From an uncultured Lachnospiraceae bacterium (GTDB taxonomy: Bacteria; Bacillota; Clostridia; Lachnospirales; Lachnospiraceae), in assembly GCA_900315945.1 (NCBI GenBank), contig ONAZ01000020.1, positions 1 to 54,736 on the forward strand: a stretch of 54,736 nucleotides of DNA, read 5' to 3'. Position numbers and translations under genes: made by a program. The notes beneath the pieces were generated by a model that was not told the origin of the DNA, ran no database searches, and worked only from the letters and a program-made list of their open reading frames with translations. Positions 37,596 to 47,704 of this stretch are shown piece by piece (the stretch's first letter is position 1; every line of letters begins with the position of its first letter).

Positions 37596-38246
37596 ATGAA
37601 TTTTATAGATATATGCCTACAGCTTCTACCGGGCATGGCAGTTACAATTCAAATATTTGTAATTACCCTTATATTTTCATTACCTCTTGGTATGGTTGTT
37701 GCCGTTGGTAGAATGTCAAAATACAAGATTATACAGTTAATTTTCCGTATTTATATTGCTATAATGCGTGGAACACCTCTTATGTTACAACTTCTTGTAA
37801 TATATTTCGGTCCATATTATTTATTTGGAGTATCAATTGCTGCTTCCTATAGACAGGTTGCTGTAATGATTGCATTTTCTCTTAATTACGCAGCGTATTT
37901 TGCAGAAATATATAGAAGTGGTATTGAATCTATTGATAATGGGCAGCGAGAAGCCGCATACATTCTTGGTTATAACAGAGCGCAGACTTTCTTTGCTATA
38001 ATACTTCCACAAGTTATTAAGAGAATACTTCCTGCAATTACTAACGAAGTTGTAACTCTTGTAAAGGATACTTCCCTTGCATTCTCAATCGCTTATGCAG
38101 AAATGTTCACGGAAGCAAAAAGAATTGCTGCTGCTCAGACAAGCATGTTACCATTTATAGCAGCTGGAATCTTCTACTTCGTATTCAATGCTTTAGTAGC
38201 ATTTATTATGAAGAAGACAGAAGACAAACTCAGCTATTACTCTTAA
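37596..38246 (+). CDS. Polar amino-acid ABC transporter permease
   Basis: The start ATG 37596 (AAAGGAG upstream) gives 216 residues. It belongs to the HisM/GlnP family: five or so membrane helices and the EAA motif GQREAAYILGYNRAQTFFAIILPQ that docks onto the ATPase. It begins a two-gene operon with the ATPase downstream. The substrate-binding protein is most likely the one at 34136-34936. Confidence 0.92.
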   Translation: MNFIDICLQLLPGMAVTIQIFVITLIFSLPLGMVVAVGRMSKYKIIQLIFRIYIAIMRGTPLMLQLLVIYFGPYYLFGVSIAASYRQVAVMIAFSLNYAAYFAEIYRSGIESIDNGQREAAYILGYNRAQTFFAIILPQVIKRILPAITNEVVTLVKDTSLAFSIAYAEMFTEAKRIAAAQTSMLPFIAAGIFYFVFNALVAFIMKKTEDKLSYYS

Positions 38247-38308
38247 AAGCTGTCTGTAAGCACATAGTCTATTAATTATATATACATTTAACAATACAAG
38301 GATATGTT

Positions 38309-39070
38309 ATGAAAATCTTAGAAATGAACCATGTAAAAAAGAGCTTTGATGGTGTTGAAGTTCTAAAAGATATAAATCTTCATGTAAACGAGGGAGAAGT
38401 TGTGTCAATTATCGGTCCATCCGGTTCCGGCAAGACAACTCTTCTTCGTTGTGCTACTCTTCTTGAGAAAATGGATGATGGCAACATGATTTATCTTGGA
38501 GATGAAATCGTAAAATCTGTCAACAACAAAAGTACATATAAAGACAAGAAAAGTCAAAGGAAGGCACTCCAATATTTCGGTCTTGTATTTCAGAACTTTA
38601 ATCTCTTCCCTCATCGTAATGTCCTTAAGAACATTACTGCTGCACCAATCAAGATACAGCATAGAGATAAGGAAGAAGTAACCCAAAATGCAATGATGCT
38701 TCTCAAAAAAATGGGCCTGGCGGATAAAGCAAAGTCTTATCCTTGCCAATTATCCGGTGGGCAAAAGCAAAGAGTTTCCATTGCAAGAGCTTTATGTATG
38801 AAGCCTAAAATTCTGTTCTTCGACGAACCAACTTCTGCCCTTGATCCTGAATTAACACTTGAAATTCTTAAGGTTATCAAAGATTTGGCAGCTGAGAAAA
38901 TGACTATGGTTATAGTTACACATGAGATGAACTTTGCAAGAGACGTATCTGACAGAATGATATTCATGGATAATGGTGTTGTAATTGAAGAGACAACTCC
39001 TGACGAACTATTCAATTCAGATAACGAAAGAACCAAAGCTTTCCTTGGAAAATACCATGATATGATGTAA
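38309..39070 (+). CDS. Polar amino-acid ABC transporter ATP-binding protein
   Basis: The protein has 253 residues. The nucleotide-binding domain is complete: Walker [10 protein letters not shown] (about 36-44), Q-loop [11 protein letters not shown], signature LSGGQKQR, Walker [15 protein letters not shown], and switch His in VTHEMNFA. It is closest to GlnQ/HisP-type ATPases. It powers the upstream permease. The ATG follows AAGGATATGTT. Confidence 0.94.
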   Translation: MKILEMNHVKKSFDGVEVLKDINLHVNEGEVVSIIGPSGSGKTTLLRCATLLEKMDDGNMIYLGDEIVKSVNNKSTYKDKKSQRKALQYFGLVFQNFNLFPHRNVLKNITAAPIKIQHRDKEEVTQNAMMLLKKMGLADKAKSYPCQLSGGQKQRVSIARALCMKPKILFFDEPTSALDPELTLEILKVIKDLAAEKMTMVIVTHEMNFARDVSDRMIFMDNGVVIEETTPDELFNSDNERTKAFLGKYHDMM

Positions 39071-39096
39071 AAAAGCCCCGAGATTCGGGGCTTTTT
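39071..39096. terminator. Bidirectional terminator between ATPase and kinase genes
   Basis: AAAAAGCCCCGA and TCGGGGCTTTTT form a perfect GC-rich stem with A and T runs on both sides. The ATPase gene ends at 39070 and the converging kinase gene at 39105. Confidence 0.93.
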
Positions 39097-39104
39097 GATT
39101 TGTT

Positions 39105-41243
39105 TTACTTTCTATTTTCTTCTACTACCTCATTAAGCGTATCAATAAGCTTAGTTGCATCAACAGGCTTTGCAACGTGGGCATTCATACCAGCATTAAT
39201 AGCTTTATCCACATCTTCTTTAAATGCATTAGCAGTCATAGCCACAATAGGAATCTTAGAGCGAATTGGATCATCTAATCCTCTAATAATCTTAGTAGCT
39301 TCATAGCCACCCATATTAGGCATCTGAATGTCCATAAGAATAATGTCATATTTATCTGCAGGTGCTGATTTTAGCATTTCAATACATTCTAATCCATCCT
39401 TTGCCCTATCTATGGACATATCACCATACTCAAAGAACTCCATTACTATCTCAGCATTTATATCATTATCTTCTGCTATAAGAACACTAATTCCACGCAA
39501 ATCATATGAAGTATCTTCAACGTACTCGTCCTTATCTACATAATCTTTTTCATCGCCTTTTCTAAATGGCAATTTTATTGTAATCTTAGACCCTTCTCCC
39601 TTAGTACTTTCTATACTAATGGTTCCATTCATAAGATCAATAAGCCTTTTTACAATTGCAAGCCCAAGTCCAGTTCCTGTAAGGTTAGCACTAGCTGTAG
39701 TTCTTTCCCTTTCGAAGCTATCAAAGGCATGTTCTATAAACTCTTCACTCATGCCTATTCCTGTATCCACAAATGAGCATTCAATATAAACAATATCATT
39801 CTTTTCATCATAAGATTCGTTTGTAATAACCTTAACACGTCCTCCCTCAGGAGTATACTTTATGGCATTAGAAGCCAGATTCATGAATATCTCTTGAACA
39901 TGCACTTTATCAAAATATAGATATTTATTAGTCCCATTGTCTTCCACGGTAAAATCTATATCTTTGTTCTTTACTAATTCTTCAATTGCCACAAGACATC
40001 CATGCTTGAATTCTTCTACATAAACTAATTCTTCATCGATTGTAATTTTGTTGTTCTCAATTCTTGCCATTTCAAGAACGTCATTAAGAACACCCAATAG
40101 ATAATTACCCGAAACAATAATATTGTCTAGATATTCTTCTAGTCGACCTTCTGAGTCTTTCTTTAGTTTGGCAAGTTCAGCAAGGCCAAGCACCGCATTT
40201 AAGGGAGTCCTAATATCATGGCTCATATTGAACAAAAACTCAGACTTAGCATTGTTAGCTTTATTGGCCTTATCAAGGGCTTCTTGAAGCTCCCTCTTAT
40301 GCTCCATTTCTTTTTCCATATCCTTGATATAGAGCCTTTGGTTACGAGCAATTAATACAAGAGCAAGTATCCATGCAACCCACAAGAATACAAATACCAT
40401 ATATATCTCAAAATGATTAGATATTGTCTCTTTAAGAGTGTAATGACCGGAATAATTCTTAATCCATTTGTTGGTAAGCATCTCTACAGTTCCATCTGCA
40501 AATGCTTCATCAATGGCTTTATTAACATGATTTATCCTCTCATCACCTTCTACCATGGCATATCCAAGATAATCCTTATCAAAATAATAGTTGTTCTCTA
40601 GATGAGTACCTTCCTGATAATTAACGAGTTGACCTACATTTTTCTGGCAGAGAACATAATCAATCTCTCCCTTCTCACAAGCTTTAAAAAGGTCACTATA
40701 GGAATCCATTACATAAGGAATACACCCTACAAACTCTGCATATTCTTTTTTATAGGCTCCTGAAGACACCATTCCGACTTTCTCTTTGAATAACTGAGAA
40801 GAACTCTTAATCTTCTTCTTAGACCATATAACATAGTCCTCATCAATTACAGGAATGCTAAGTTCTTCACCAGAATCAGGTGTAAGAATAATATCTTTAC
40901 CAACAACAATATCTGCTCTTCTATCAGCAAGCGAACTAGTGGCGGCAGGCCAACTCATTAGTCTTATATCCGCCTTATAACCCATCTTATTGCATATATA
41001 AGAAACAAGTTCCACATCGAAGCCTGCTGGCTCACCATCGCTATTAATATAACTATATGGTGCGAAGTCATAATCTGCTGCAATAACTAGTGTATTATCT
41101 AAATCATCCCTAGGTTTAATTGTAATAGACGGCTCATTAAGAAATGTGCCCATTCTATATAAAGTATATAGAATGGGTACAACTATCATTAATATGCTTA
41201 TTAAAATTCCAAGAAATATTCTTAATTTCTTATTCAACCTCAT
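39105..41243 (-). CDS. Hybrid histidine kinase with solute-binding sensor domain
   Basis: The protein has 712 residues. Membrane helix 11-30; family 3 solute-binding-like extracellular domain 45-265 (VIAADYDFAPYSYI and AGFDVELVSYICNKMGY); second helix 278-300; coiled coil; HisKA with H342 (SHDIRTPLN); HATPase with N, G1 and G2 boxes (NLASNAIKYTPEGGRV, DTGIGM, GTGLGLAI); receiver with D638 (ILMDIQMP). The sensor likely binds an amino acid directly, or is a relict of the adjacent transporter family. No separate output regulator is next to it. It converges with the amino-acid transporter and is followed upstream by the chemoreceptor gene. Confidence 0.92.
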   Translation of the reverse strand: MRLNKKLRIFLGILISILMIVVPILYTLYRMGTFLNEPSITIKPRDDLDNTLVIAADYDFAPYSYINSDGEPAGFDVELVSYICNKMGYKADIRLMSWPAATSSLADRRADIVVGKDIILTPDSGEELSIPVIDEDYVIWSKKKIKSSSQLFKEKVGMVSSGAYKKEYAEFVGCIPYVMDSYSDLFKACEKGEIDYVLCQKNVGQLVNYQEGTHLENNYYFDKDYLGYAMVEGDERINHVNKAIDEAFADGTVEMLTNKWIKNYSGHYTLKETISNHFEIYMVFVFLWVAWILALVLIARNQRLYIKDMEKEMEHKRELQEALDKANKANNAKSEFLFNMSHDIRTPLNAVLGLAELAKLKKDSEGRLEEYLDNIIVSGNYLLGVLNDVLEMARIENNKITIDEELVYVEEFKHGCLVAIEELVKNKDIDFTVEDNGTNKYLYFDKVHVQEIFMNLASNAIKYTPEGGRVKVITNESYDEKNDIVYIECSFVDTGIGMSEEFIEHAFDSFERERTTASANLTGTGLGLAIVKRLIDLMNGTISIESTKGEGSKITIKLPFRKGDEKDYVDKDEYVEDTSYDLRGISVLIAEDNDINAEIVMEFFEYGDMSIDRAKDGLECIEMLKSAPADKYDIILMDIQMPNMGGYEATKIIRGLDDPIRSKIPIVAMTANAFKEDVDKAINAGMNAHVAKPVDATKLIDTLNEVVEENRK

Positions 41244-41269
41244 AAGCCATCCCCAAGTCTCGTGTCAAT

Positions 41270-43054
41270 CTAGTCCTGTTCTTCTATAGTATCTTCTAAA
41301 TTGCCTTCTGGAGCAAGAATGAATCTGTTGACAATATCTGATAAATTCTCAGATGAAGATTCAACATCATTTTGTGTAACCTTAAGGTCTTCAACATTAG
41401 TCTGAACAGTTTGTGCTGTTGCAGATAATTGTTCTGATGTGGCAGCATTCTCTTCAGATAATGATGACAGGTTAGTTACAGATTCATCAATCTCTCTGCT
41501 CTTAACATCTAATTCTGAATTAATCTTCTCAAGCTCCTCAATAGCCTCCTCTACACCACTAACTGTAGATACAATAGCTTCGAAGCTCTCTTTTGTCTGA
41601 CCGACAGCATCATTTTGTTTCTCAACAAATTCTTTAACAACATCAGCTTTAGTAGCTGCATTATTAGTCGCTGCTGTAAGTTCTGAAAGAATCTCGTTAA
41701 TTGTATCAACATTCTCTTTAGACTCATCAGAAAGGTTACGAATCTCATCAGCAACAACAGCAAATCCCTTACCTGCTTCACCTGCTCTTGCTGCTTCTAT
41801 AGAAGCATTGAGGGATAACAGATTAGTCTGATCTGCAATATTAAGGATAAGATCTGATGCCTCGGAAATCTTAGCACCAGACTTCTTAATCTCATCAATA
41901 GCATCGAAGATAGCATTGAATTCAACGAATGAACGCTCATTAATTCCTGCCAATTCTTCCACAACTTCAGTACCTGTCTCAGTAACTTCTTCAATCTTGC
42001 TGCTTGCTTCTGAAAGGGACTTAGCCGACTCAACAGAACGCTCCATAATCGATGACAATTCAACCATATTAGAAGAAATATCAGATACATCCTGAGCCAT
42101 AGCCGTTGATGCATTAGCAAGTTCATCAGCAGCACTAGATACATTATCAACTCCTACGCCTGTTGCATCAGTTCCCTTTGATACTGTATCACTTGCATTA
42201 ATAAGTCCACTAGAAGTATTCTTAAGCGTTGCTACAATACTTTCAAGTGCTTCTTCCGTATCGTTAAGCGCCTGTTTCATTACACCAAGCTCATCCTTAG
42301 AATCAACTTTGATTGGTTCCTCTGACAAGTCGTAATGAGACAGTTTCTTTAATCTATCAGATACAACTCTTATGCTGTTACCAATTAGTTTAGTCAGATA
42401 GATTACCCATATAGTCATAAGAATTGCAACAATAGCAAATCCAACTATTACTTTAATTAATACTCCATTAACATTTGATTTGAGTTCATCTTCTCTAGTG
42501 GTTGCCCATTCATCAGCAATATCGCTCATATCATTAATATAGCCTCTTGTCTCATCGAACTTCTCATTATATGAGACAAATACTCCCTCAGGTATTGTAC
42601 CCTTGGATACATCGTACATTTTCTCCCATTCGTCATATGCTTTATTAAACGAATCAGCTGCTTCTTTAAATGTTCTTCCATCCCCTGACTTGGCATCCCA
42701 AAGCGATCCGTCTGTCTTGGCTGTCTCAATAGCCTTTTCCATACGTTCTTTTACTTGAGATACATTATCTGTATAATCATCAGTGTATTTTTTTCTAAGT
42801 TCCGGAGATAATTGACCAGGAGAAAAAGTTGCCATATTAAATAATGACTTAGAAGCATCTAATGCCTGATAGAAATCCCTGTCCGCACTATTAAGATTAG
42901 AACTTACAGTATAGAGATTATCATAATAAATCTGCTTACTTTGTTTTACTGTACTATTTACAGCTACTGCAAAAAATACTAAACATACTATAAGAATAAT
43001 AAGCGAAGGAAGTGTTGCTAGTAGAAGTTTTACTTTGATTGATGCATTTTTCAT
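41270..43054 (-). CDS. Methyl-accepting chemotaxis protein
   Basis: The start ATG 43054 follows GGAGGAAACTAAT and gives 594 residues. Membrane helix about 8-30, an extracellular four-helix-bundle sensor to about 190, a second helix about 200-222, HAMP, then a long coiled coil with the highly conserved hairpin tip [20 protein letters not shown] and [18 protein letters not shown]. It should signal to CheA/CheW, or in this setting possibly modulate pilus motility (inference). No che genes lie in the window. The kinase gene follows 26 bases downstream, so the two may form an operon. Confidence 0.93.
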   Translation of the reverse strand: MKNASIKVKLLLATLPSLIILIVCLVFFAVAVNSTVKQSKQIYYDNLYTVSSNLNSADRDFYQALDASKSLFNMATFSPGQLSPELRKKYTDDYTDNVSQVKERMEKAIETAKTDGSLWDAKSGDGRTFKEAADSFNKAYDEWEKMYDVSKGTIPEGVFVSYNEKFDETRGYINDMSDIADEWATTREDELKSNVNGVLIKVIVGFAIVAILMTIWVIYLTKLIGNSIRVVSDRLKKLSHYDLSEEPIKVDSKDELGVMKQALNDTEEALESIVATLKNTSSGLINASDTVSKGTDATGVGVDNVSSAADELANASTAMAQDVSDISSNMVELSSIMERSVESAKSLSEASSKIEEVTETGTEVVEELAGINERSFVEFNAIFDAIDEIKKSGAKISEASDLILNIADQTNLLSLNASIEAARAGEAGKGFAVVADEIRNLSDESKENVDTINEILSELTAATNNAATKADVVKEFVEKQNDAVGQTKESFEAIVSTVSGVEEAIEELEKINSELDVKSREIDESVTNLSSLSEENAATSEQLSATAQTVQTNVEDLKVTQNDVESSSENLSDIVNRFILAPEGNLEDTIEEQD

Positions 43055-43172
43055 ATTAGTTTCCTCCAATACATTTTATGTCACTAAATAAAAAACCTTA
43101 TTTCACAATATAATCCCATGTTTAATATTATCGTTTATAACCCCAAAAGTCAACTATGCGTTTCTTATACAA

Positions 43173-43245
43173 TCGGAATGACAGGATTCGAACCTGCGGC
43201 CTCGTGGTCCCGAACCACGCGCGCTACCACCTGCGCTACATCCCG
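43173..43245 (-). tRNA. tRNA-Pro (anticodon CGG)
   Basis: The 73-nt sequence folds as a cloverleaf: acceptor CGGGATG/CATTCCG, D-loop AGGTGGTA, anticodon stem CGTGG/CCACG with loop TTCGGGA, T-loop TTCGAAT. The anticodon CGG reads CCG. The 3' CCA is not encoded. No other tRNA is near. It lies downstream of the esterase gene on the same strand. Confidence 0.95.
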
Positions 43246-43250
43246 AAAAT

Positions 43251-43311
43251 GCAACACTAAAATATGGTGTTGCAATACGAATTCGCCCAACAAAGTATAT
43301 AGTTGGGCGAA
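43251..43311. other. Two hairpins between esterase gene and tRNA-Pro
   Basis: GCAACAC/GTGTTGC (43251-43273) and TTCGCCCAAC/GTTGGGCGAA (43282-43311). The second lies 13 bases past the esterase stop and is probably its terminator, although no good T-run follows. The first lies just before the tRNA 5' end. Confidence 0.5.
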
Positions 43312-43323
43312 ATTCATTAACTA

Positions 43324-45150
43324 TTATTTCTTATCTTTTTCATCTTTTTGATACTTATCTATTACAGCATATACTGCATTATTAGGATCTTCTACCATCT
43401 TAACTTCTGTATTAAACTCTATAAGTTTCTTGTTATCAGCATTTTGCATATCCCAAGTTGGAAGTCCTTCTCCGTTAGGATTACCTGTCTTAACAAAATT
43501 AACAACATACTGCTGCATTATATCAGATAATTTGTAATCCTCTTCTTTATATAATCCAGGGTGACGCCATAGATTACCGTACAAATATGGCAATTCACCT
43601 GCATGATAATCTGTAATAATATCATTCTCTTTGGTGAAATAATATTCGTAACTTGGTCTATTCTGAGCAATCATATAATTACTCCAGAGATAATGAGAAT
43701 AGCTAAACCATGCGGCTGAATAGACAATATCTGTAGCTGCTTTTGCATCTCCTAGGGCATCAATAACGATGTGCTGATCTCTTGGCGGAGTATTAGCTGG
43801 CACTACATTTGCCATTTCCTCTGCATAGTCTCCTACAACTTTTCTTAATATCTCAATATAATTATCAGCATTTACTTCATATCCAAGCATAAATACATCT
43901 GCTTCCTTGCCGTTGAAGCCACTTAGAAGCGCTTTCTCATGATTAGCCCCTCTCTCGTATGTCTTATATGGCTCTTCAGTAAGGGCATATCCATCAATAG
44001 TCATAGCATTAGTTTTCTTCTGCATAGAAGTATTAACAAGCTTCTCAGCCGATACATCACGAAGTTCATTAGATGTCTTAACACCTAATTCCTCTCTTAC
44101 AGTATCACTTTCTTCTCTAGCCTCATCATAACTAATGAATGAGTGATAAGGTTTGTAAGCTAATATACTACTAGATTCTCCAATTGCATAATTGAACATT
44201 CCCTCAGTAAGTGGTGATGAACAAATTGCATTTACAGAAGAAGAACCTGCAGACTCACCTGCTATTGTTATCTGACTTGGATCACCACCAAATGCTCCTA
44301 TATTATCATTAACCCATTTAAGAGCTGCTATCTGATCTAAGAGACCATAATTGCCTGTTGTGCCATTAGGTGATTCAGCCTTAAGATCATCAGCTGCATA
44401 GTAACCAAATACACCTACTCTATAAGCACAGTTAACAACAATTATGCCTCTTTTTGCCAAATCTTCTCCTCTATACTCTGTATAGGAAGGATGTCCTGAA
44501 TTAAGAGATCCTCCGTGAATATAGAACAATACAGGCAGTTTCTCTCCCTTGTATCCTTCCGGAACGAATACATTAAGATATAGACAATCCTCGCTCATTG
44601 CCTCAATATATTCATCTCCAAGTTTCATTTTATAATCATGCCAACCTAAGATATGAGACAAACTATCATACAGAGGCATGCCTCTAGATTGCATAGCCAT
44701 TGGTGCAAATTCATCACATTTCTTCACACCATCCCATTTCTCAGCGGGCTGTGGTTCTTTAAATCTAAGATCACCAACAGGAGCCTTGGCATATGGAATT
44801 CCTGCATATACCGCAACTGACTTATCTTCATTATATACACCAGTTAGATCACCTTCATTAACATGAACCGCCGAAGTGACCTCTGGATTCTTATTATCCA
44901 CTGCCGGCACACGCTTCTCTGGTGGACTAGTTATGAATAGATTAGCACCAAGCAAAATAAAGAATCCAAGCCAACATAATGCCAGTCTTCCTTTGGTATT
45001 AGCCCCCTTCTTCTTAAGATAAAATCTTACTCCTATCATTGCTCCTGCAATAATAATTCCAATTACCCAACCTATTATCATATTCTTGGATAATTCTAGA
45101 ATAGCAAGATATAGAATAGTTAATATAACAACAACAATCGTAAAAGCCAT
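43324..45150 (-). CDS. Membrane-anchored carboxylesterase (type B, PnbA-like)
   Basis: The protein has 608 residues. Three hydrophobic segments (about 2-20, 23-41 and 57-75) precede a carboxylesterase type B domain (from about 95). The catalytic Ser is S300 in GESAG, with the oxyanion motif YIHGGSLNSG near residue 211. The sequence EDCLYLNVFVP is a family signature. The domain matches para-nitrobenzyl esterase-like enzymes; the membrane segments are an addition, so the enzyme is likely outside on the membrane. The natural ester substrate is unknown. Confidence 0.87.
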   Translation of the reverse strand: MAFTIVVVILTILYLAILELSKNMIIGWVIGIIIAGAMIGVRFYLKKKGANTKGRLALCWLGFFILLGANLFITSPPEKRVPAVDNKNPEVTSAVHVNEGDLTGVYNEDKSVAVYAGIPYAKAPVGDLRFKEPQPAEKWDGVKKCDEFAPMAMQSRGMPLYDSLSHILGWHDYKMKLGDEYIEAMSEDCLYLNVFVPEGYKGEKLPVLFYIHGGSLNSGHPSYTEYRGEDLAKRGIIVVNCAYRVGVFGYYAADDLKAESPNGTTGNYGLLDQIAALKWVNDNIGAFGGDPSQITIAGESAGSSSVNAICSSPLTEGMFNYAIGESSSILAYKPYHSFISYDEAREESDTVREELGVKTSNELRDVSAEKLVNTSMQKKTNAMTIDGYALTEEPYKTYERGANHEKALLSGFNGKEADVFMLGYEVNADNYIEILRKVVGDYAEEMANVVPANTPPRDQHIVIDALGDAKAATDIVYSAAWFSYSHYLWSNYMIAQNRPSYEYYFTKENDIITDYHAGELPYLYGNLWRHPGLYKEEDYKLSDIMQQYVVNFVKTGNPNGEGLPTWDMQNADNKKLIEFNTEVKMVEDPNNAVYAVIDKYQKDEKDKK

Positions 45151-45188
45151 ACCTTCCCCCTTTTCTGTCTCGTATAAAATGTCAACTA

Positions 45189-46391
45189 CTAATTACAATT
45201 ATTGCATACACTTATTATTATGTCTATTGCTTTATCAATATCATCTTTATTAATTACAAGAGGTGGAAGAAGACGTAATACATTTCCACCAGCAGAAAGA
45301 ACAACAAGTCCCTCCGCAAGACACTTCTTAACAATATCGCCAGCCTTAACTTTATTATCAATTACAATACCCTGCATAAATCCCTTGCCACGATGAGACA
45401 GTGCAATATCACACTTATTAACAACTTCATCAAGCTTTTCTTCAAGATAAGGTGTAAGTGAATTAACATTATCAGTAAGCTTATTCTTAGCCATAAGATC
45501 TATTGAAGCCTTAACAGCTGCACAGCAAAGTGGATTGCCACCATAAGTTGTTCCATGATCTCCAGGTGTTAAACTATTCTTAGCAACCTTGTCAGTTACA
45601 AGAAATGCACCAATTGGAAGGCCACCGCCTAGCGCTTTTGCTGTCAGAAGAATGTCTGGCTTCACACCATATCCCATGTATGCATAGGCATTTCCTGTCC
45701 TTCCCATTCCACATTGAATCTCATCAAAGATAAGAAGTATGTCCAATTTATCGGACAGTTCTCTAACCTTAACAAGGAAATCTTTGTCTGCAGGAGTTAC
45801 TCCTCCTTCTCCCTGAACAGGCTCTATTATTATTGCGCAAGTATCGCTACTTACTGCATTTTCGACAGTTTCAAAGTCATTGAACTTAGCAAATTCAACT
45901 TTATCCATAAGAGGGTAGAATGGATTCCTATAACTCTCTGTACCTGTAACTGAAAGGGCTCCTACTGTCCTACCATGGAAGGAATTCTCCATTGCAACAA
46001 TTCCATATCCATTATGGCTACTCTTGTTAAATGCGTATTTCTTGGCAGTTTTAATTGCACCCTCTACTGCCTCTGCTCCCGAGTTTGTAAAAAATGCTTT
46101 ATCCATTCCACTAACATTACAAAGGGCCTTAGAAGCCTCAGCAAGACTAGGATGATAATAAAGATTCGATGTATGATACAACTTATCAACCTGAGTCTTA
46201 ATTGCATCATTAAATTCTTTATTATTATAGCCTAGAGCCATAACACCAATACCTGAAGCGAAGTCTAGATACTCCTTGCCATCAGTATCATATAAGGTTA
46301 CTCCTTCTCCCTTGTCAAATACAACATCAAAACGGTTATAGACATGGAAGCAGTTGTCTTCTGTTGTATCTATTATCTGTTGTGTATTCAT
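45189..46391 (-). CDS. argD: Acetylornithine aminotransferase
   Basis: The protein has 400 residues. It is a class III PLP aminotransferase: GSFHGRT-type motif ENSFHGRTVGALS, FDEIQCGMGRTG with the PLP-pocket Asp, and LLTAKALGGGLPIGA with the PLP-binding Lys. It converts N-acetylglutamate semialdehyde to N-acetylornithine. It follows argB in the arg cluster. The next gene in transcription order is the esterase; argF is not in the window. Confidence 0.94.
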   Translation of the reverse strand: MNTQQIIDTTEDNCFHVYNRFDVVFDKGEGVTLYDTDGKEYLDFASGIGVMALGYNNKEFNDAIKTQVDKLYHTSNLYYHPSLAEASKALCNVSGMDKAFFTNSGAEAVEGAIKTAKKYAFNKSSHNGYGIVAMENSFHGRTVGALSVTGTESYRNPFYPLMDKVEFAKFNDFETVENAVSSDTCAIIIEPVQGEGGVTPADKDFLVKVRELSDKLDILLIFDEIQCGMGRTGNAYAYMGYGVKPDILLTAKALGGGLPIGAFLVTDKVAKNSLTPGDHGTTYGGNPLCCAAVKASIDLMAKNKLTDNVNSLTPYLEEKLDEVVNKCDIALSHRGKGFMQGIVIDNKVKAGDIVKKCLAEGLVVLSAGGNVLRLLPPLVINKDDIDKAIDIIISVCNNCN

Positions 46392-46435
46392 TGTAATTAT
46401 TCCTTTCTATAATTTTTCATATACTATTACTTGGC

Positions 46436-46507
46436 GTGAGTCTAATCAGTCAAGACCTGCTAAGCGATTTTCTTATGAGCGTGCAGGTACTTGGTGATTA
46501 GACTCAC
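46436..46507. repeat. Long hairpin in the argB-argD gap
   Basis: GTGAGTCTAATCA (46436-46448) pairs perfectly with TGATTAGACTCAC (46495-46507). Inside, ACCTGC (46455-46460) pairs with GCAGGT (46483-46488). There is no T-run, so it is not a standard terminator. It may stabilise mRNA ends. It lacks the conserved core of the six-member family. Confidence 0.6.
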
Positions 46508-46519
46508 TTAAGAATAACA

Positions 46520-47419
46520 CTATGCATTATAGTATCTATTTGCATTATCATTAAGAATTGCTGTTCCAATTCCTTTGTTAGTAAAGATTTCTAGGAGTAA
46601 GCAATGCGCTACTCTTCCATCTAGAATATGGACTCTCTGTACACCTTTATCAATTGCATCCATACAGCTTCTCATCTTAGGAATCATTCCACCAGAAATT
46701 GTTCCATCATCAATAAGACCTTGTGCTTCACTTATTGTAAGTTCAGAGATTAGTGAACTTTCGTCCTCAGGGTCTTTACATACTCCTGCTGTATCTGTTA
46801 GAAATGCAAGCTTCTCTGCTGAAACTGCTTTGGCAATAGCACAGGCTGCATCATCCGCATTAATATTATAAGTATCATAATTCTTATCAAGACCAATTGG
46901 GCATACAATAGGAAGAAAATCCTTCTCAAGTAAATCAAATAAAATCTTAGGATTAACCTCAGTAATCTCTCCTACATAACCTATATCCTGACCCTCAGAG
47001 AGTTTCTTCTCAACAGACAACATATTACCGTCTTTACCACTAATACCAATTGCATTAACCCCTAGTTCCTGCACAAGAGACACTAGAGACTTGTTGACTC
47101 TATTAAGTACCATCTCGGCAATCTCCATTGTATTAGCATCAGTCTTTCTTAGACCATTAACAAATTCAGGAGTCTGTCCACTCTTCTCAACCCATTTACT
47201 GATGTCTTTGCCACCACCATGGACAATAATTGGTTTGAATCCAACTAATTTAAGAAGAGTCACATCCTGTATTACATGTTGCTTAAGTTCTTCATCTATC
47301 ATTGCGCTACCGCCGTATTTTACAACAATGATTTTGCGATTAAATCTCTGTATATAAGGAAGTGCTTCCACAAGAACTTCCGCTTTCTCCATAACCTGTT
47401 CCATCGTTTTGTTATCCAT
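46520..47419 (-). CDS. argB: Acetylglutamate kinase
   Basis: The start ATG 47419 follows AAAGGATAATTATT and gives 299 residues. Family motifs: [11 protein letters not shown] at the phosphate site, [24 protein letters not shown], and [11 protein letters not shown], with GGMIPKM near the C-terminus. It phosphorylates N-acetylglutamate. In organisms with cyclic acetyl recycling the enzyme is often feedback-inhibited by arginine; the N-terminal helix seen here ([20 protein letters not shown]) agrees with the hexameric arginine-sensitive type (inference). Confidence 0.94.
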   Translation of the reverse strand: MDNKTMEQVMEKAEVLVEALPYIQRFNRKIIVVKYGGSAMIDEELKQHVIQDVTLLKLVGFKPIIVHGGGKDISKWVEKSGQTPEFVNGLRKTDANTMEIAEMVLNRVNKSLVSLVQELGVNAIGISGKDGNMLSVEKKLSEGQDIGYVGEITEVNPKILFDLLEKDFLPIVCPIGLDKNYDTYNINADDAACAIAKAVSAEKLAFLTDTAGVCKDPEDESSLISELTISEAQGLIDDGTISGGMIPKMRSCMDAIDKGVQRVHILDGRVAHCLLLEIFTNKGIGTAILNDNANRYYNA

Positions 47420-47450
47420 AATAATTATCCTTTCATGTTTAAAACGAGTC

Positions 47451-47677
47451 ACTTACTATACAACTATATATTTATACTAATTATTCTTCGCTAAGAATAT
47501 GTTAGTGATTAATATTAATCCTCTATATGATTCATGACAGAAACCGGCAACTGAACCATCATCCAGATGGCAGTTGCCTATTTCCGACATCCATGTCGGA
47601 AATTTTCTTCGATGAATTAATCACTTACATATTCTAAGCTCGAATAAAGGTATTAAATATATAGTTGTATAGTAAGT
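47451..47677. repeat. Nested palindrome, element E (family of six)
   Basis: In the argJ-argB gap. The outer arms 47451-47473 and 47655-47677 are a perfect 23-bp inverted repeat. Inside, AGAATATGTTAGTGATTAAT-like and ATTAATCACTTACATATTCT-like strands pair. The apex hairpins are 47546-47578 (loop ATCCA) and 47581-47602 (loop TCCA), closed by AGAAA/TTTCT. It lies within 35 bases of the argB start. Confidence 0.88.
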
Positions 47678-47704
47678 TCCTCTAATAAGTATTTCACGCT
47701 AATT

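Noticed and set aside
43118-43351. A 77-codon plus-strand frame over the tRNA
   Set aside because: It contains the reverse of tRNA-Pro, so the peptide is not real.
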